DNA of 59,863 bases from Methylocella silvestris (lineage in GTDB: Bacteria; Pseudomonadota; Alphaproteobacteria; Rhizobiales; Beijerinckiaceae): positions 1 to 59,863 of the forward strand of contig NZ_PDZR01000024.1 of the NCBI RefSeq assembly GCF_002891535.1. The letters are read 5' to 3'. Both the position numbers and the translations under genes were made by a program. The notes under the pieces were generated by a model, which was not told the origin of the DNA, searched no databases, and was given only the letters and a program-made list of their open reading frames with translations. Of the stretch, positions 1-8,204 are shown piece after piece (within the stretch, counting starts at the first letter, position 1; every line of letters begins with the position of its first letter).

Positions 1-126
1 AATCACCTGCTCGAACAAATCGAGAGCTTTCGCGTCGGCGACAAAAACAGGGATCGAGAAGACGACCTCCTCGACACCTTCTGCTATGGCGTCGCCATCG
101 CACTCGGCAATAGCAAGGGATTTTAG
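1..126 (+). CDS. Phage terminase large-subunit C-terminal fragment (cut by window edge)
   Basis: An open frame enters from the left edge and ends at TAG 124-126, giving 41 residues. The end contains EDDLLDTFCYGVAIAL. This resembles the last acidic helix of the nuclease (RNase H-like) domain in phage or prophage terminase large subunits, where a final Asp helps bind the metal. The assignment rests on this one motif in a short fragment, so it could be another phage-related nuclease. It suggests that prophage-type DNA lies left of the window. Confidence 0.45.
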   Translation, partial: NHLLEQIESFRVGDKNRDREDDLLDTFCYGVAIALGNSKGF

Positions 127-171
127 GCGGCTCAGGGCACGTCTTTGCGCGCCGGCCTGCTCACTTAAATT

Positions 172-386
172 TTGATGAATCGGTCAGCCGCGCCGCTGCG
201 CCGTTTACAGACTTTTATGGGCTTTACAGCAACCGCCGAGCAAGTCCGGTTTTTCGCCCGCGATCTGTTCACGCCCGCGCGCGATTTTTCGTGCAGGAAC
301 TCGCAGACCGATTGGCGTCATCCCCCAATAGACACGCCAACGCCATTCTGCAGATACTGAATCCCCGCGGCGACGCGCATCAGTAG
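172..386 (+). pseudogene. Possible frameshifted small phage-linked ORF
   Basis: An open frame from 172 (TTG) or 175 (ATG) reads sensibly through MGFTATAEQVRFFARDLF and then becomes Cys/Pro/Thr-rich. From about 290 the next frame reads VQELADRLASSPNRHANAIL and runs to TAG 384-386. The two pieces together look like one short protein broken by a frameshift near 285-295. No family is recognised. Its end overlaps the end of the convergent gene at 380-1600. It could equally be chance open frame. Confidence 0.25.
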
Positions 387-1600
387 TCTACAAATTCGTG
401 AAGATTGACCCGAAGAGCGGCGGCCTCTTGCTTTAGAGCGCTATCTATCGAGAGGCCGGGCAAATCTGCAATGTTCTGGACATAATTGATATGGGCGTCC
501 CGCAAAAACCGTTGATACTCCGACGTTCCGGCCTGCAATCCCAACACCCGCGGGTCCGGGTCAGCCAGCATGCGCGCCAAGCCTGGGTGTAAGCACGCCT
601 GTTCCGCAACTTCCTGCGGAGTTTCGCGCTGTAACTCAGCCATCTTTCGCACCCAAAGCAAAATTTGGCCTGGCTGGAAACGAGCTGGCAGATCAAATGT
701 CGGCGCGAAGTAATGCGTTCCAAGCTCATCCACATTCTGGCGAAGACGCTGCAACCTGTTTCGTTCACCTTCGGTGAACATAAGGCGTTCGAGACGTCCG
801 CCCTCATTTGATCCCAAGCTCGCTACCACTGCGGCGCACAGGTGCCCGAGATAAGTCGCATTACAAAATCCCGAGACATTCAATGTTTTTCGAACTCGCC
901 ACAGGCGGTAAGCTGCATCGCTCAGCTGTTCGGCCTTATGCAAAAGCATGACCTTCACCGGCGGGCAGGTTCGGTTGAAAAGCCCTGGAATCATCGAATA
1001 TGACGTCTCGTATAAGGTGGGAATCATGTGGCGGGCGAGTATTCCAGGAACTTCAAAACGCATGTATCGAGCCGCCAGCCGAAGGACCGGATCTGGGCCT
1101 GTAGACACGCCGAAATTGACGCCCTCGAACAACGGCTTCGTGATCGCCGCAGCAAACGGCATCGTCGAGTCCTTGTGGCGGCGCAGCGTGCAAAACTGGG
1201 CGATTGATTGCATCACGAGCTTCGGCTTGCGCATGCCAGGAGGTACGTCCCGCCGGGGGAGTTCAGCCGCGATCTCGGACGCGCGCCGCCAGAGCTCGCT
1301 TTTTCCTGCGTCATCGGGCACGGCGGGATGCAGCACATTTACGGCCGTTTCATCCACCCCCTGAGGCAATGTCGAGGTTCGATAAGCATGCTTGCTGGGG
1401 ATATCGAGGAAGACGTATCCAGGCGGCCTTCCATCGGTAAAAACTTCCTTGTTCCAACCGTCTAGAGGCGTGCTTACGCCAAAAACACCGTGAAGCGCAT
1501 CAGACCATGCGCCATCTGCGGGTCTCTCCAACATCAATTGGCGGCACGCGCAAAGCCAAAGGTGAAGCTCAGGAGACTCGACCTCGTCACGGCCGGTCAC
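380..1600 (-). CDS. Hypothetical protein, 406 aa
   Basis: This is a 406-residue protein that I do not recognise. It is mixed in composition, has no signal peptide or clear membrane segment, and has no evident nucleotide-binding or nuclease motif. A Cys/Trp-rich N-terminus (LWLCACRQLM) and a basic mid-region (RKPKLVMQSIAQFCTLRRHK) are the most distinctive parts. The start overlaps the stop of the upstream gene (1597-2055) by 4 bases (ATGA), so the two are almost certainly cotranscribed and translationally coupled. The setting next to a terminase fragment and an IS element suggests accessory, horizontally acquired DNA. Confidence 0.7.
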   Translation of the reverse strand: MTGRDEVESPELHLWLCACRQLMLERPADGAWSDALHGVFGVSTPLDGWNKEVFTDGRPPGYVFLDIPSKHAYRTSTLPQGVDETAVNVLHPAVPDDAGKSELWRRASEIAAELPRRDVPPGMRKPKLVMQSIAQFCTLRRHKDSTMPFAAAITKPLFEGVNFGVSTGPDPVLRLAARYMRFEVPGILARHMIPTLYETSYSMIPGLFNRTCPPVKVMLLHKAEQLSDAAYRLWRVRKTLNVSGFCNATYLGHLCAAVVASLGSNEGGRLERLMFTEGERNRLQRLRQNVDELGTHYFAPTFDLPARFQPGQILLWVRKMAELQRETPQEVAEQACLHPGLARMLADPDPRVLGLQAGTSEYQRFLRDAHINYVQNIADLPGLSIDSALKQEAAALRVNLHEFVDY

Positions 1601-2055
1601 GAACGCCGAACGATCGCCTGCACGACGACCGTCACCTCATGTGCCGTTTCTCGCGCCTGCGCGTTGATCGCGCCCGCGTCAACCAGTACTTTTGCCAACG
1701 TCTCTTCAGCCGCGCGCGCCGCCTCGGGCGATGCGCCGCGCTCCTCGATTGCTGTCAACGCGAGCTGAAGCTGCTTTTGTTGCGCCTCGCCGTCAGAAGG
1801 CTCGATTTTCTTGGCGCGGATTTTGGCCAAGTAGTCGCGCGTGGCGTCGGCGTGCTGCTTAGCGAGGGGCTTTATGCCAAGCTCGTCCAAATAGGCTCCC
1901 GCGTAGCGGTTAAGGACAAAAAGCACAGTTCCAATAAAAAGTGCCTCGCCGATAAAATATCGGTCCTCCGCGCTGGGCGTAGCCAATACGGTCGCTAACG
2001 CCTTGTCCATTTTACTGCTGAACTCGCTTACGGCATTCGACGCATCTGCCATCAT
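1597..2055 (-). CDS. Hypothetical protein with possible membrane helix, 152 aa
   Basis: This is the first gene of a two-gene leftward operon with the 406-aa gene, joined by an ATGA overlap. It starts MMADASNAVSEF. A hydrophobic stretch at about residues 37-56 (GEALFIGTVLFVLNRYAGAY) may be one membrane helix. The rest is charged and Ala-rich and is predicted helical. I do not recognise a family. A small, possibly membrane-bound partner coupled to a larger soluble protein is an arrangement seen in several accessory two-gene modules, but no function can be assigned. Confidence 0.65.
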   Translation of the reverse strand: MMADASNAVSEFSSKMDKALATVLATPSAEDRYFIGEALFIGTVLFVLNRYAGAYLDELGIKPLAKQHADATRDYLAKIRAKKIEPSDGEAQQKQLQLALTAIEERGASPEAARAAEETLAKVLVDAGAINAQARETAHEVTVVVQAIVRRS

Positions 2056-2277
2056 TTTCCCCCTTCGAAGTCAGCAAACGTCGTCCGACGCTTAGATTTG
2101 TTTTTCACTGCGTTGCGCATTCGGCAAAGGACATGAACGCCACCAGCGCCCCGTCAGAAAACTATCCGTCCGCACCTGCCAAGACTAAATAAGTCAAGAT
2201 ACGCACGGTTGCCAATTGCTTCTGAGCCCCGCTTTGCGGACAACAAGTTCTCATGCGCGAAGAGCAATGTGAGATGC

Positions 2278-2306
2278 TGCTGGTTTCATGGACACCGAGT
2301 TAGGCT
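2278..2306. repeat. Left terminal inverted repeat of the IS3-family element
   Basis: The sequence begins TGCTGGTTTC and contains GGACACCGAG. It pairs with the right end with about 21 of 29 matches, and the shared core GGACACCGAG is exact. Confidence 0.8.
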
Positions 2307-2336
2307 AACATAGCTGCATTCTCGAACTCGACGGGG

Positions 2337-3442
2337 CTAGATATCCAGCGTCGAGTGTCGGCGGCGCGGGTTGTAGAAGCGCTCGATATAATTGAACACA
2401 TCGGCAATGGCATCGTCCCGGGTGCGGTAGACTTTGCGGGCGGTGCGTTCGGATTTGAGCGATGAGAAGAAGCTCTCCATCGCCGAATTGTCCCAGACAT
2501 TGCCGGACCGGTTTATCGAGCAGGTGATGCCATGATCGGTTATCAGTCGCTGGAACAGCTCGCTCGCGTATTGGTTGCCCTGGTCGGAATGATGCAGCAG
2601 GCTGTCCGGCTTGCCGCGGCGCCAGATCGCCATGATGAGAGCATCCGTGACGAGCTGGGCGGTCATGCTCGCGCTCATCGGCCATCCAACGCGGCGTGAG
2701 AACAGATCGACGACCGCTGCCACATAGAGCCCGCCCTGAGCTGTCCAGATGCAGGGTGAAGTCGGCGATCCACTTCTGGTTCGGTGCTGAAGCTTCGAAC
2801 GCTCGATCGAGGATGTTGGGCGATACCGCATGACGCTGGCCGGCACTTTTGGCAGGCCTCTGCGTCATGGCCGTACCCGTGGGCCCTGCTAGCGCATCAG
2901 CCGCTCGATGCGATGCAGACCGGCGTCGAGCCGTTCGGCGAACACGTCATGCCAGACCGACGAGTTCCGCAAGTCCGGTCGCTGCCGGCAAAGCTCGACT
3001 GGATCTCGGCAACCAGCACTTCGTCATGCCGGGCCCGTTGGCTGGACGAGCGATTGAGCCAAGCATGAAAGCCCGAGCGAGAGACACCGAGTGCCTCGCA
3101 AATCCACGTAACCGGCCAGATCCCTCGGTGCTTTGCGACGAACGCGAACTTCATATCGAGTCCCTGGCATAGTAGGCCGCGGCTTTTTTTAAGATGTCGC
3201 GCTTTGCGCTTGGCGACTTTGCGCCGCAGCTTCTCGATCTCAAGCTGCTCCGGCTTCATCTGACCATGGCCGGGAAACGCCTGTTGCGGATCGACGGAAT
3301 GCTCTCGCACCCGTTTGCGCAGCGCATTCACATGCAGGTCGAGATCACGGGCCGCCTGCGCGACAAAAACACCTCGATCCACCACCAGCTTCACTGCCTG
3401 GAGCTTGAACTTAAGGCCGAATTTCCGTCTCTCCATCAACAC
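2337..3442 (-). pseudogene. IS3-family transposase orfA-orfB, frameshifted
   Basis: From 3442 leftward the OrfA HTH region is read (AARDLDLHVNALRKRVREHS). OrfB then begins at MKFAFVAKHRGIWPV. The frame is lost near 2990, where an aberrant tail starts after FAGSDRT, and again near 2740-2770. The catalytic triad pieces survive in different frames: WIADFT (first Asp), HHSDQGNQYAS (second Asp) and WDNSAMESFFSSLK (Glu). The stop in the last frame is at about 2337. At least two frameshifts, with a probable compensated pair near 3170-3200, mean it cannot make active transposase. Confidence 0.85.
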
Positions 3443-3460
3443 TCTCCAATTCCAAAAACA

Positions 3461-3489
3461 CCTTACCTCGGTGTCCTCAAAACCGGCAG
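3461..3489. repeat. Right terminal inverted repeat of the IS3-family element
   Basis: The reverse complement begins TGCCGGTTTT and contains GGACACCGAG, matching the left end. It lies just upstream of the orfA start at 3442, so it overlaps the expected element promoter. Confidence 0.8.
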
Positions 3490-3934
3490 CAGCTCACGTT
3501 GGCCAATCTTCAGCTATGGCGTCGCCGCCTGAGGCGACAAGTTCTGGCTTCGGCTAGACAACAACGTGAACGCCGGCACTCAATTTTTGCGCGGAGTTGC
3601 AAATGGCTCAAGAAACGATTGCGAATTTGGTCCTCCGGCAAGATCGTCCTTTGCAACTCGTCGGCAAGCGCCGCAGGAGTTGAAACCCACGTCCTTGCGT
3701 CATACACTCTCAACCGGGGGGCTTCTGCAAATTCGGAGATGATCATGGGACTTGTGATCTGGGTTTGGATTTTATGCGCGCCAGTTGCGGCTATTGCACT
3801 GACTTACCCGCGCTCCTGACGCATTTTGGGCTGCCGAGTTTGATCTGAATTCGGCAGCTAGCACGGCAATGATAGCGTTTGCAGTGTCAGCAAGTTGCCC
3901 AGGTGGGGCACCTTGCCTTCTAGTTAGCTGGAAC
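3490..3934. other. Gene-poor stretch right of the IS element
   Basis: These 445 bases lie between the IS right end and the gene at 3935-4225. Neither strand holds a convincing long gene. A 78-codon leftward frame (3510-3746) turns Arg/Cys-rich and looks spurious. The only candidate I keep is the short hydrophobic peptide at 3745-3819. No repeat, tRNA or obvious terminator is visible. Confidence 0.5.
3745..3819 (+). CDS. Possible small membrane peptide, 24 aa
   Basis: ATG 3745 is preceded by GGAG at 3735-3738 with 6-base spacing. It opens a 24-residue peptide that is almost wholly one hydrophobic helix (GLVIWVWILCAPVAAIAL) followed by a short polar tail TYPRS and TGA. An ATG at 3739 is possible but sits too close to the GGAG. 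Single-helix peptides of this kind are easily missed by gene callers. There is no homology evidence, so this is a candidate only. Confidence 0.3.
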   Translation: MGLVIWVWILCAPVAAIALTYPRS

Positions 3935-4225
3935 CTAACAGCTAGCAAGCTGAGCTGGCGACTTACCATTACGCAAATGAACTGCGAGTGCGTGAAGCGC
4001 TTTCACGCTCAAGATCACGGGATCGCTCTCATCGCGCTCGGCCTCATTGAGGATTGCCTGCGCGAGATAATTTCGAATGGACAGGATCTCTGCGGATCCG
4101 AACTCTTTTAGTTCGCCCTCCAGCATGGCCCAAGCCTGGTCAAACGCCTTCTGACGCACAATCGCACCATTATGCTCAGTTCGGTTAATGGGCACCGCTT
4201 CAACTGCCGGAAGAATGTCGGACAT
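3935..4225 (-). CDS. Hypothetical protein, 96 aa
   Basis: ATG at 4225 is chosen because TGGAG lies 5 bases upstream; an in-frame GTG at 4240 has no such site. The product is a soluble, helix-rich, acidic protein with AFDQAWAMLEGELKEFGSAE in the middle and NEAERDESDPVILSVKALHA near the end. Small conserved proteins of this style are common in Rhizobiales, but I do not recognise a named family. It stands alone between the IS flank and the response regulator gene. Confidence 0.6.
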   Translation of the reverse strand: MSDILPAVEAVPINRTEHNGAIVRQKAFDQAWAMLEGELKEFGSAEILSIRNYLAQAILNEAERDESDPVILSVKALHALAVHLRNGKSPAQLASC

Positions 4226-4444
4226 CAATGCTCCAGTCACATACTTTCGCTAAAAAAAGGTCTTGAAATAGACGTTAAGGCGCGCGTTCAGCGGAACCGT
4301 CATTCCCCGACAGATCGTCCCGCCAGGTTAAGGGCTGAAATTACAGTAGAATTCGCCCATGGCGCGGCAAAGGAGGAAAATCCCCGCTCCCTGTCGATAA
4401 AAGTCCCACATGTCAGGGAAATTACTGACAAAGCGAAGCTTCGG

Positions 4445-5116
4445 CTAAGATTCGCCGAGCCAGCCTTTGCCAGCCGCGTAGCGCACCAGCTGCACCCGGC
4501 TGTCGAAGCCAAGTTTTTCCATCGCCCGCGCCTTATACGTCTCCACCGATTTGACGCTGATGCGGAGTTCGGCGGCGACCGCCTTATGGCTGTGTCCTCC
4601 AGCCGTCAATCGCAAAACCTCTGTTTCCCTCTCGCTGAGGTCAGCAATGGCGCTGAGCGCGACGACGGTTGTCTTTTGTGGTATGCCGCCGAGCACTTTT
4701 CCAGCGATCGCCGGATCGAGATAGATCCCGCCCGCGGCGACGGCTCGTATCGCCCTTATGAGCTCCTCCGCGGCCGAACGCTTCAGAACATAGCCCGCAA
4801 CGCCAAGTTCAAGGAGCTGGCGCAAATATCCGCGATCTTCGTGAACCGTAAGCGCGAGAATCTTGCTCTGAGGACAAGCCGCACGCAAAAGCTCGGCGAC
4901 TTTCGTTCCATTCAGGCCGGGCATCGAAATGTCCAAGATTACGATATCCGGCTTAAGCTCCGTCGCCAAGCTGAGCGCGCTGCGCCCGTCGCAAGCGTCT
5001 CCGACGATCGTCATTTCTGGATCGGCGCCGATCAGCGCCTTGACGCCAGCTAGGACGACAGGGTGGTCGTCGGCGAGAAAAACGCGAAGGGAGATGGGCG
5101 CCGCCGCGGGGCTCAT
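4445..5116 (-). CDS. NarL/FixJ-type response regulator
   Basis: This 223-residue protein has an N-terminal receiver domain (about residues 10-125) with the acidic pair DD at 16-17 and the phospho-acceptor Asp62 in VILDISMPGLNG. A C-terminal LuxR-type helix-turn-helix follows (about 155-215; LSERETEVLRLTAGGHSHKA and SVKSVETYKARAMEKL). Its start overlaps the phytochrome stop in a TAATG junction, so it is translationally coupled to the kinase gene and is its natural cognate partner. It should be phosphorylated in response to red/far-red light and act as a DNA-binding regulator. Its targets are unknown; the PGC next door is a plausible inference. Confidence 0.9.
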   Translation of the reverse strand: MSPAAAPISLRVFLADDHPVVLAGVKALIGADPEMTIVGDACDGRSALSLATELKPDIVILDISMPGLNGTKVAELLRAACPQSKILALTVHEDRGYLRQLLELGVAGYVLKRSAAEELIRAIRAVAAGGIYLDPAIAGKVLGGIPQKTTVVALSAIADLSERETEVLRLTAGGHSHKAVAAELRISVKSVETYKARAMEKLGFDSRVQLVRYAAGKGWLGES

Positions 5117-7431
5117 TAGAGCGGAACATGAATGAAGAGGGTCGCGCCATGCCCGGGGCTGGTTTCAATCTCCAGTTTGCCTCCTACAAGGGACAAGCGC
5201 TCCCGCACGCCAAGAAGCCCAAGGCGGGAGGAGGGCTTTGTCGCCGAGTCGACGTCATCCCAGAGAAAGCCCCTGCCGTCGTCCTCCACGATCATTATCG
5301 CCTCGCTCGACGTCGCCTTCAGAATGACGCCCGCTTTTTTTGCCTGCGAATGCTTGACGACATTCGTGATCGCTTCCTGAAGAATGCGATAGAGCGTCGT
5401 CTCGACAATAGGCGGCAGTCGCCGATCGCTCAAGGCGAGGTGCAAATCAAACTGCAGCCCCGATTTCTGGCCCCATTCCTCCAAGAATTGCTGAATTGCC
5501 GTCTGAAGGCCAAGATCGTCCAGGGCCGTCGGCCGTATTTCCCAGGCGAGGCGATTGACCTCTTTGCCAAGACTCGCCGTCAGGTTTTTGAGATCCGCCA
5601 CCCGTCGCTTGACCGCGAGAGATGAATCGACGTCACGGCCGATACCGTCGAGATCGAGTTGCATTACAGTCAGATATTGCCCCAGACTGTCGTGTAATTC
5701 GCGCGCAATCCGCTGTCGTTCCGCTTCCTGGTTGATGACCGTACTGCGCAAGACTTCGGACAGCTCGGCCTCTACAACAGCCCGGCGATCTGATTCGATC
5801 TTCAGTTGCTGCGCCGTCGTCTCCCATTGACGGATCCGATGGTCGAGCGCCACAAGCAGCGCATCCTGACGCTGGCGCGCACTCTCACGCTCGCGCGCAA
5901 TTTGGTCGACCCGTCGCAGAACAACCTCGAGCAGCGACACCCTGAGCGCCTGCGCGGTCTGAATTGCGACGCTGCTCCACGGGCGCGACTGCAGTCGGAC
6001 TTCCTGCTTCCAAGCGGCGAAGCTCTTTCGCGGCGACAGGCGTTGCCCATCGGGCTCGGCGTTCACCGACTTATCGGGGTTGCCAGCCCACGTCACAGTC
6101 TCGATGATTTCCGGCCGGAACCAGATGACATAATCACGCGGGGTCTTCGACACCGAAAGTGCGATGATTCCGCTAGCCACATCTGCAAAGTCGACGGCGG
6201 GCGCATAAAGCGTAGGCAGCGCCGAGGTATGAAAGACGCCGTCCTCCGCGGTCTCGTTTAGCCAGCCCACGAGCCCGGCCGCCTGATCCGCGTCCGGCGC
6301 CCGTCCGAGATGTGTATAGCGGCCCTCGATCCAGAGCCCCAGTCCATCAGCGGATATAATGTCGAGCAGGCTCGGACGAAGCGTTTCGAGAGCGTCCGCA
6401 AGTTCCCCCACTCCCGCAAGATGCGTCAAAAGTCTGTCGTGCAGGACTTTGGACCGGGATCTAAGCTCGAGCTCGGCGGCAGTGATTTTGGTCTCGAGAA
6501 GGAACGAAGCCATCTGGCTGAAAAGTTCGAGCGCGACGCGCAGGCGATGCGCGACAAAACGCGGCGTCCGTGAATGGCAGGCCACCAGGCCCCACAATTT
6601 GCCGTCGAGAATGATCGACAGCGACATGGTCGCGGCGACACCCATATTTCCCAGATATTCAAGATGAATTGGCGAGACGCTGCGCAATGCGCTCTGGCTC
6701 AGATCGAGCGGGCGCCGTTCCTGCGCGTCGAACACCGGTTCGAGCGGGGCCGGTTCATAGCGCGCGTCGGCGATCAGCCTGATCCAGTTGCGCAGATAGA
6801 GATCGCGGGCCTGCTTTGGAATGTCGGACGCCGGGTAGTGCAATCCGAGGAAAGGCGCCAGCGCCGGGTCTTTAGCTTCCGCGTCGACCGCGCCGCTGCC
6901 ATCGGGCAGAAAGCGGTAGACCATGACGCGGTCGAAATTCGTCGCCTGACGCACGACGTCGGCGACGGATTGGCAGAAAGCCGCGACAGAATCGGCCTCC
7001 TGCACGCTGCGGATCATGGTCTGAACGAGCGCCAGCGAATCATCTACAATGTCCTCATAGACCGGCTCGAATTCGAGAATGAGCGATCCGTCGCTGAAAT
7101 GCGCGGTGACGTCGACGCCACGGTTGCCACCCACGGCGTTCATGCGGAAAGCATGCAACGGGCGGATCATCGCCCCCTCATTATCCAATAAGTCCCGCAG
7201 CCGACCGATCCGCCCGGCCGAGAGCCAGTCTTCGATCGGTTTGCCGATCAGATCGCGCGGCGCAAAGCCGAGGAGCTGTCTTGTATTGCCGCCTGCCTGC
7301 GCCACCGTCAGACTTTCGGCGTCGAGCGCCAGCAAGGCGCCATGGGGCTGAATCGACCCTGGAATATGGATCGGCTCGCGGTCGCAGTTTGACAGGTCCG
7401 CGGCGCCGAACGCGGGCGTCTCGTCATCCAT
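5116..7431 (-). CDS. bphP: Bacteriophytochrome sensor histidine kinase
   Basis: The start is set at ATG 7431 (771 aa), because it overlaps the heme-oxygenase stop by 8 bases and the protein then begins just before the PAS domain. Domain order is PAS (about 15-120), GAF, PHY, HisKA_3-type dimerisation domain and HATPase. Biliverdin-binding Cys16 lies in DLSNCDREPIHIPGSIQPHG. The GAF PASDIP motif and the PHY tongue PRKSF are intact. The H-box is ERQRIARELHDSLGQ, and the ATPase has DDGRGF and GLLGVRERL. The NarX/DegS-type kinase half fits the NarL-type partner downstream and differs from the HWE or classical HisKA modules of many phytochromes. It is expected to be a soluble red/far-red photosensor. 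Confidence 0.93.
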   Translation of the reverse strand: MDDETPAFGAADLSNCDREPIHIPGSIQPHGALLALDAESLTVAQAGGNTRQLLGFAPRDLIGKPIEDWLSAGRIGRLRDLLDNEGAMIRPLHAFRMNAVGGNRGVDVTAHFSDGSLILEFEPVYEDIVDDSLALVQTMIRSVQEADSVAAFCQSVADVVRQATNFDRVMVYRFLPDGSGAVDAEAKDPALAPFLGLHYPASDIPKQARDLYLRNWIRLIADARYEPAPLEPVFDAQERRPLDLSQSALRSVSPIHLEYLGNMGVAATMSLSIILDGKLWGLVACHSRTPRFVAHRLRVALELFSQMASFLLETKITAAELELRSRSKVLHDRLLTHLAGVGELADALETLRPSLLDIISADGLGLWIEGRYTHLGRAPDADQAAGLVGWLNETAEDGVFHTSALPTLYAPAVDFADVASGIIALSVSKTPRDYVIWFRPEIIETVTWAGNPDKSVNAEPDGQRLSPRKSFAAWKQEVRLQSRPWSSVAIQTAQALRVSLLEVVLRRVDQIARERESARQRQDALLVALDHRIRQWETTAQQLKIESDRRAVVEAELSEVLRSTVINQEAERQRIARELHDSLGQYLTVMQLDLDGIGRDVDSSLAVKRRVADLKNLTASLGKEVNRLAWEIRPTALDDLGLQTAIQQFLEEWGQKSGLQFDLHLALSDRRLPPIVETTLYRILQEAITNVVKHSQAKKAGVILKATSSEAIMIVEDDGRGFLWDDVDSATKPSSRLGLLGVRERLSLVGGKLEIETSPGHGATLFIHVPL

Positions 7432-8098
7432 CTGCGCCGCCCGATGAAAACGTCGCGCCGCCGCGCTCCAGGCCGGCGAACCAGGCGCCGAACAGGTGAA
7501 ACGCGTCGATCGCCGCACGTTCGATCTCGGCGACGGCGCCCTCGTCGCCGCCGAAATTTTCGACCGCCGCTACATAAGCCCGCCACATCCGTCCGACGTC
7601 AGCTCCATAGCTGGCAAAGAAGCGTCCGCCAAAAGACGGACTGAGCCCAAGTTTCGGGCCAAGTCGGCGCAGGATCAACTGGCCGCCCAAAGTCGAGCCT
7701 TCCACGACATAAAGAACGCCAAGACCCGCGGCGATCGATCCCGGCCGGGGCAGACTTTTGCGCTGCGGCAGCGCCGCGCATGCGCCGGCGTCGAGGCCGA
7801 AATCGGCAAGGTCGGCGGCGATCCAGGGAAGTTTGCGGCGCGCCTCGAAATCGAGGCCTGTCGGCGTCCAGTGGAGCTCCGACAATGCCTTTTCCAGCGG
7901 AGCATAGAGTCCGAAGAACCGGATCAGCAGCGCAATATAATCGTTGCGGCCCATGTCCCGATCGAGGTCGAGGAGTTGCTCCACACGCTGATGCAAACCC
8001 TCAGTCGCAAGCCGCAAGCGGCCCCTCACGCCAATGCCGGAAAGCTCAGTCACCGCATCCATCATGTCTGGCGAATCGATTTTCTGACGCCGGAGCAT
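7424..8098 (-). CDS. bphO: Bacteriophytochrome-associated heme oxygenase
   Basis: It opens heme to biliverdin, the phytochrome chromophore. The proximal His lies in RLATEGLHQRVEQLLD and the distal helix in YVVEGSTLGGQLILRRL. The length of about 224 aa fits bacterial BphO. The start is uncertain. ATG 8098 is used, ATG 8065 is possible, and a longer frame to 8335 adds a low-complexity Arg/Pro-rich leader that overlaps the upstream gene and looks non-coding. The gene overlaps bphP by 8 bases, which couples chromophore supply to apoprotein synthesis. Confidence 0.88.
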   Translation of the reverse strand: MLRRQKIDSPDMMDAVTELSGIGVRGRLRLATEGLHQRVEQLLDLDRDMGRNDYIALLIRFFGLYAPLEKALSELHWTPTGLDFEARRKLPWIAADLADFGLDAGACAALPQRKSLPRPGSIAAGLGVLYVVEGSTLGGQLILRRLGPKLGLSPSFGGRFFASYGADVGRMWRAYVAAVENFGGDEGAVAEIERAAIDAFHLFGAWFAGLERGGATFSSGGADG

Positions 8099-8204
8099 AT
8101 TCGCAAAACACGCCACGCCGCTGCCGCTCTTTGTAACACGCCGGACGCCGCGACGCCGATTCGGAGAGCCGCGCCGAGACGGCGCCGCACTGTGATGCGG
8201 GGGG

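Larger units (their letters stand above)
2278..3489 (-). mobile_element. Decayed IS3-family insertion sequence (about 1.2 kb)
   Basis: The element is bounded by imperfect inverted repeats of about 29 bp (2278-2306 and 3461-3489, about 21 of 29 identical) that begin 5'-TG and end CA-3'. This is as expected for the IS3 family, and the 1.21-kb length also fits. It encodes, leftward, an OrfA (helix-turn-helix) and an OrfB (DDE integrase) that are both broken by frameshifts. I see no convincing target-site duplication in the immediate flanks. Confidence 0.85.

Noticed and set aside
3510-3746. 78-codon leftward frame right of the IS element
   Set aside because: The first 40 residues look possible but the rest is Arg/Cys-rich and it has no ribosome site or neighbour support.
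4432-4443. CGAAGCTTCG palindrome after the response regulator
   Set aside because: A 10-base self-palindrome without a loop or U-run; no support as terminator or operator.
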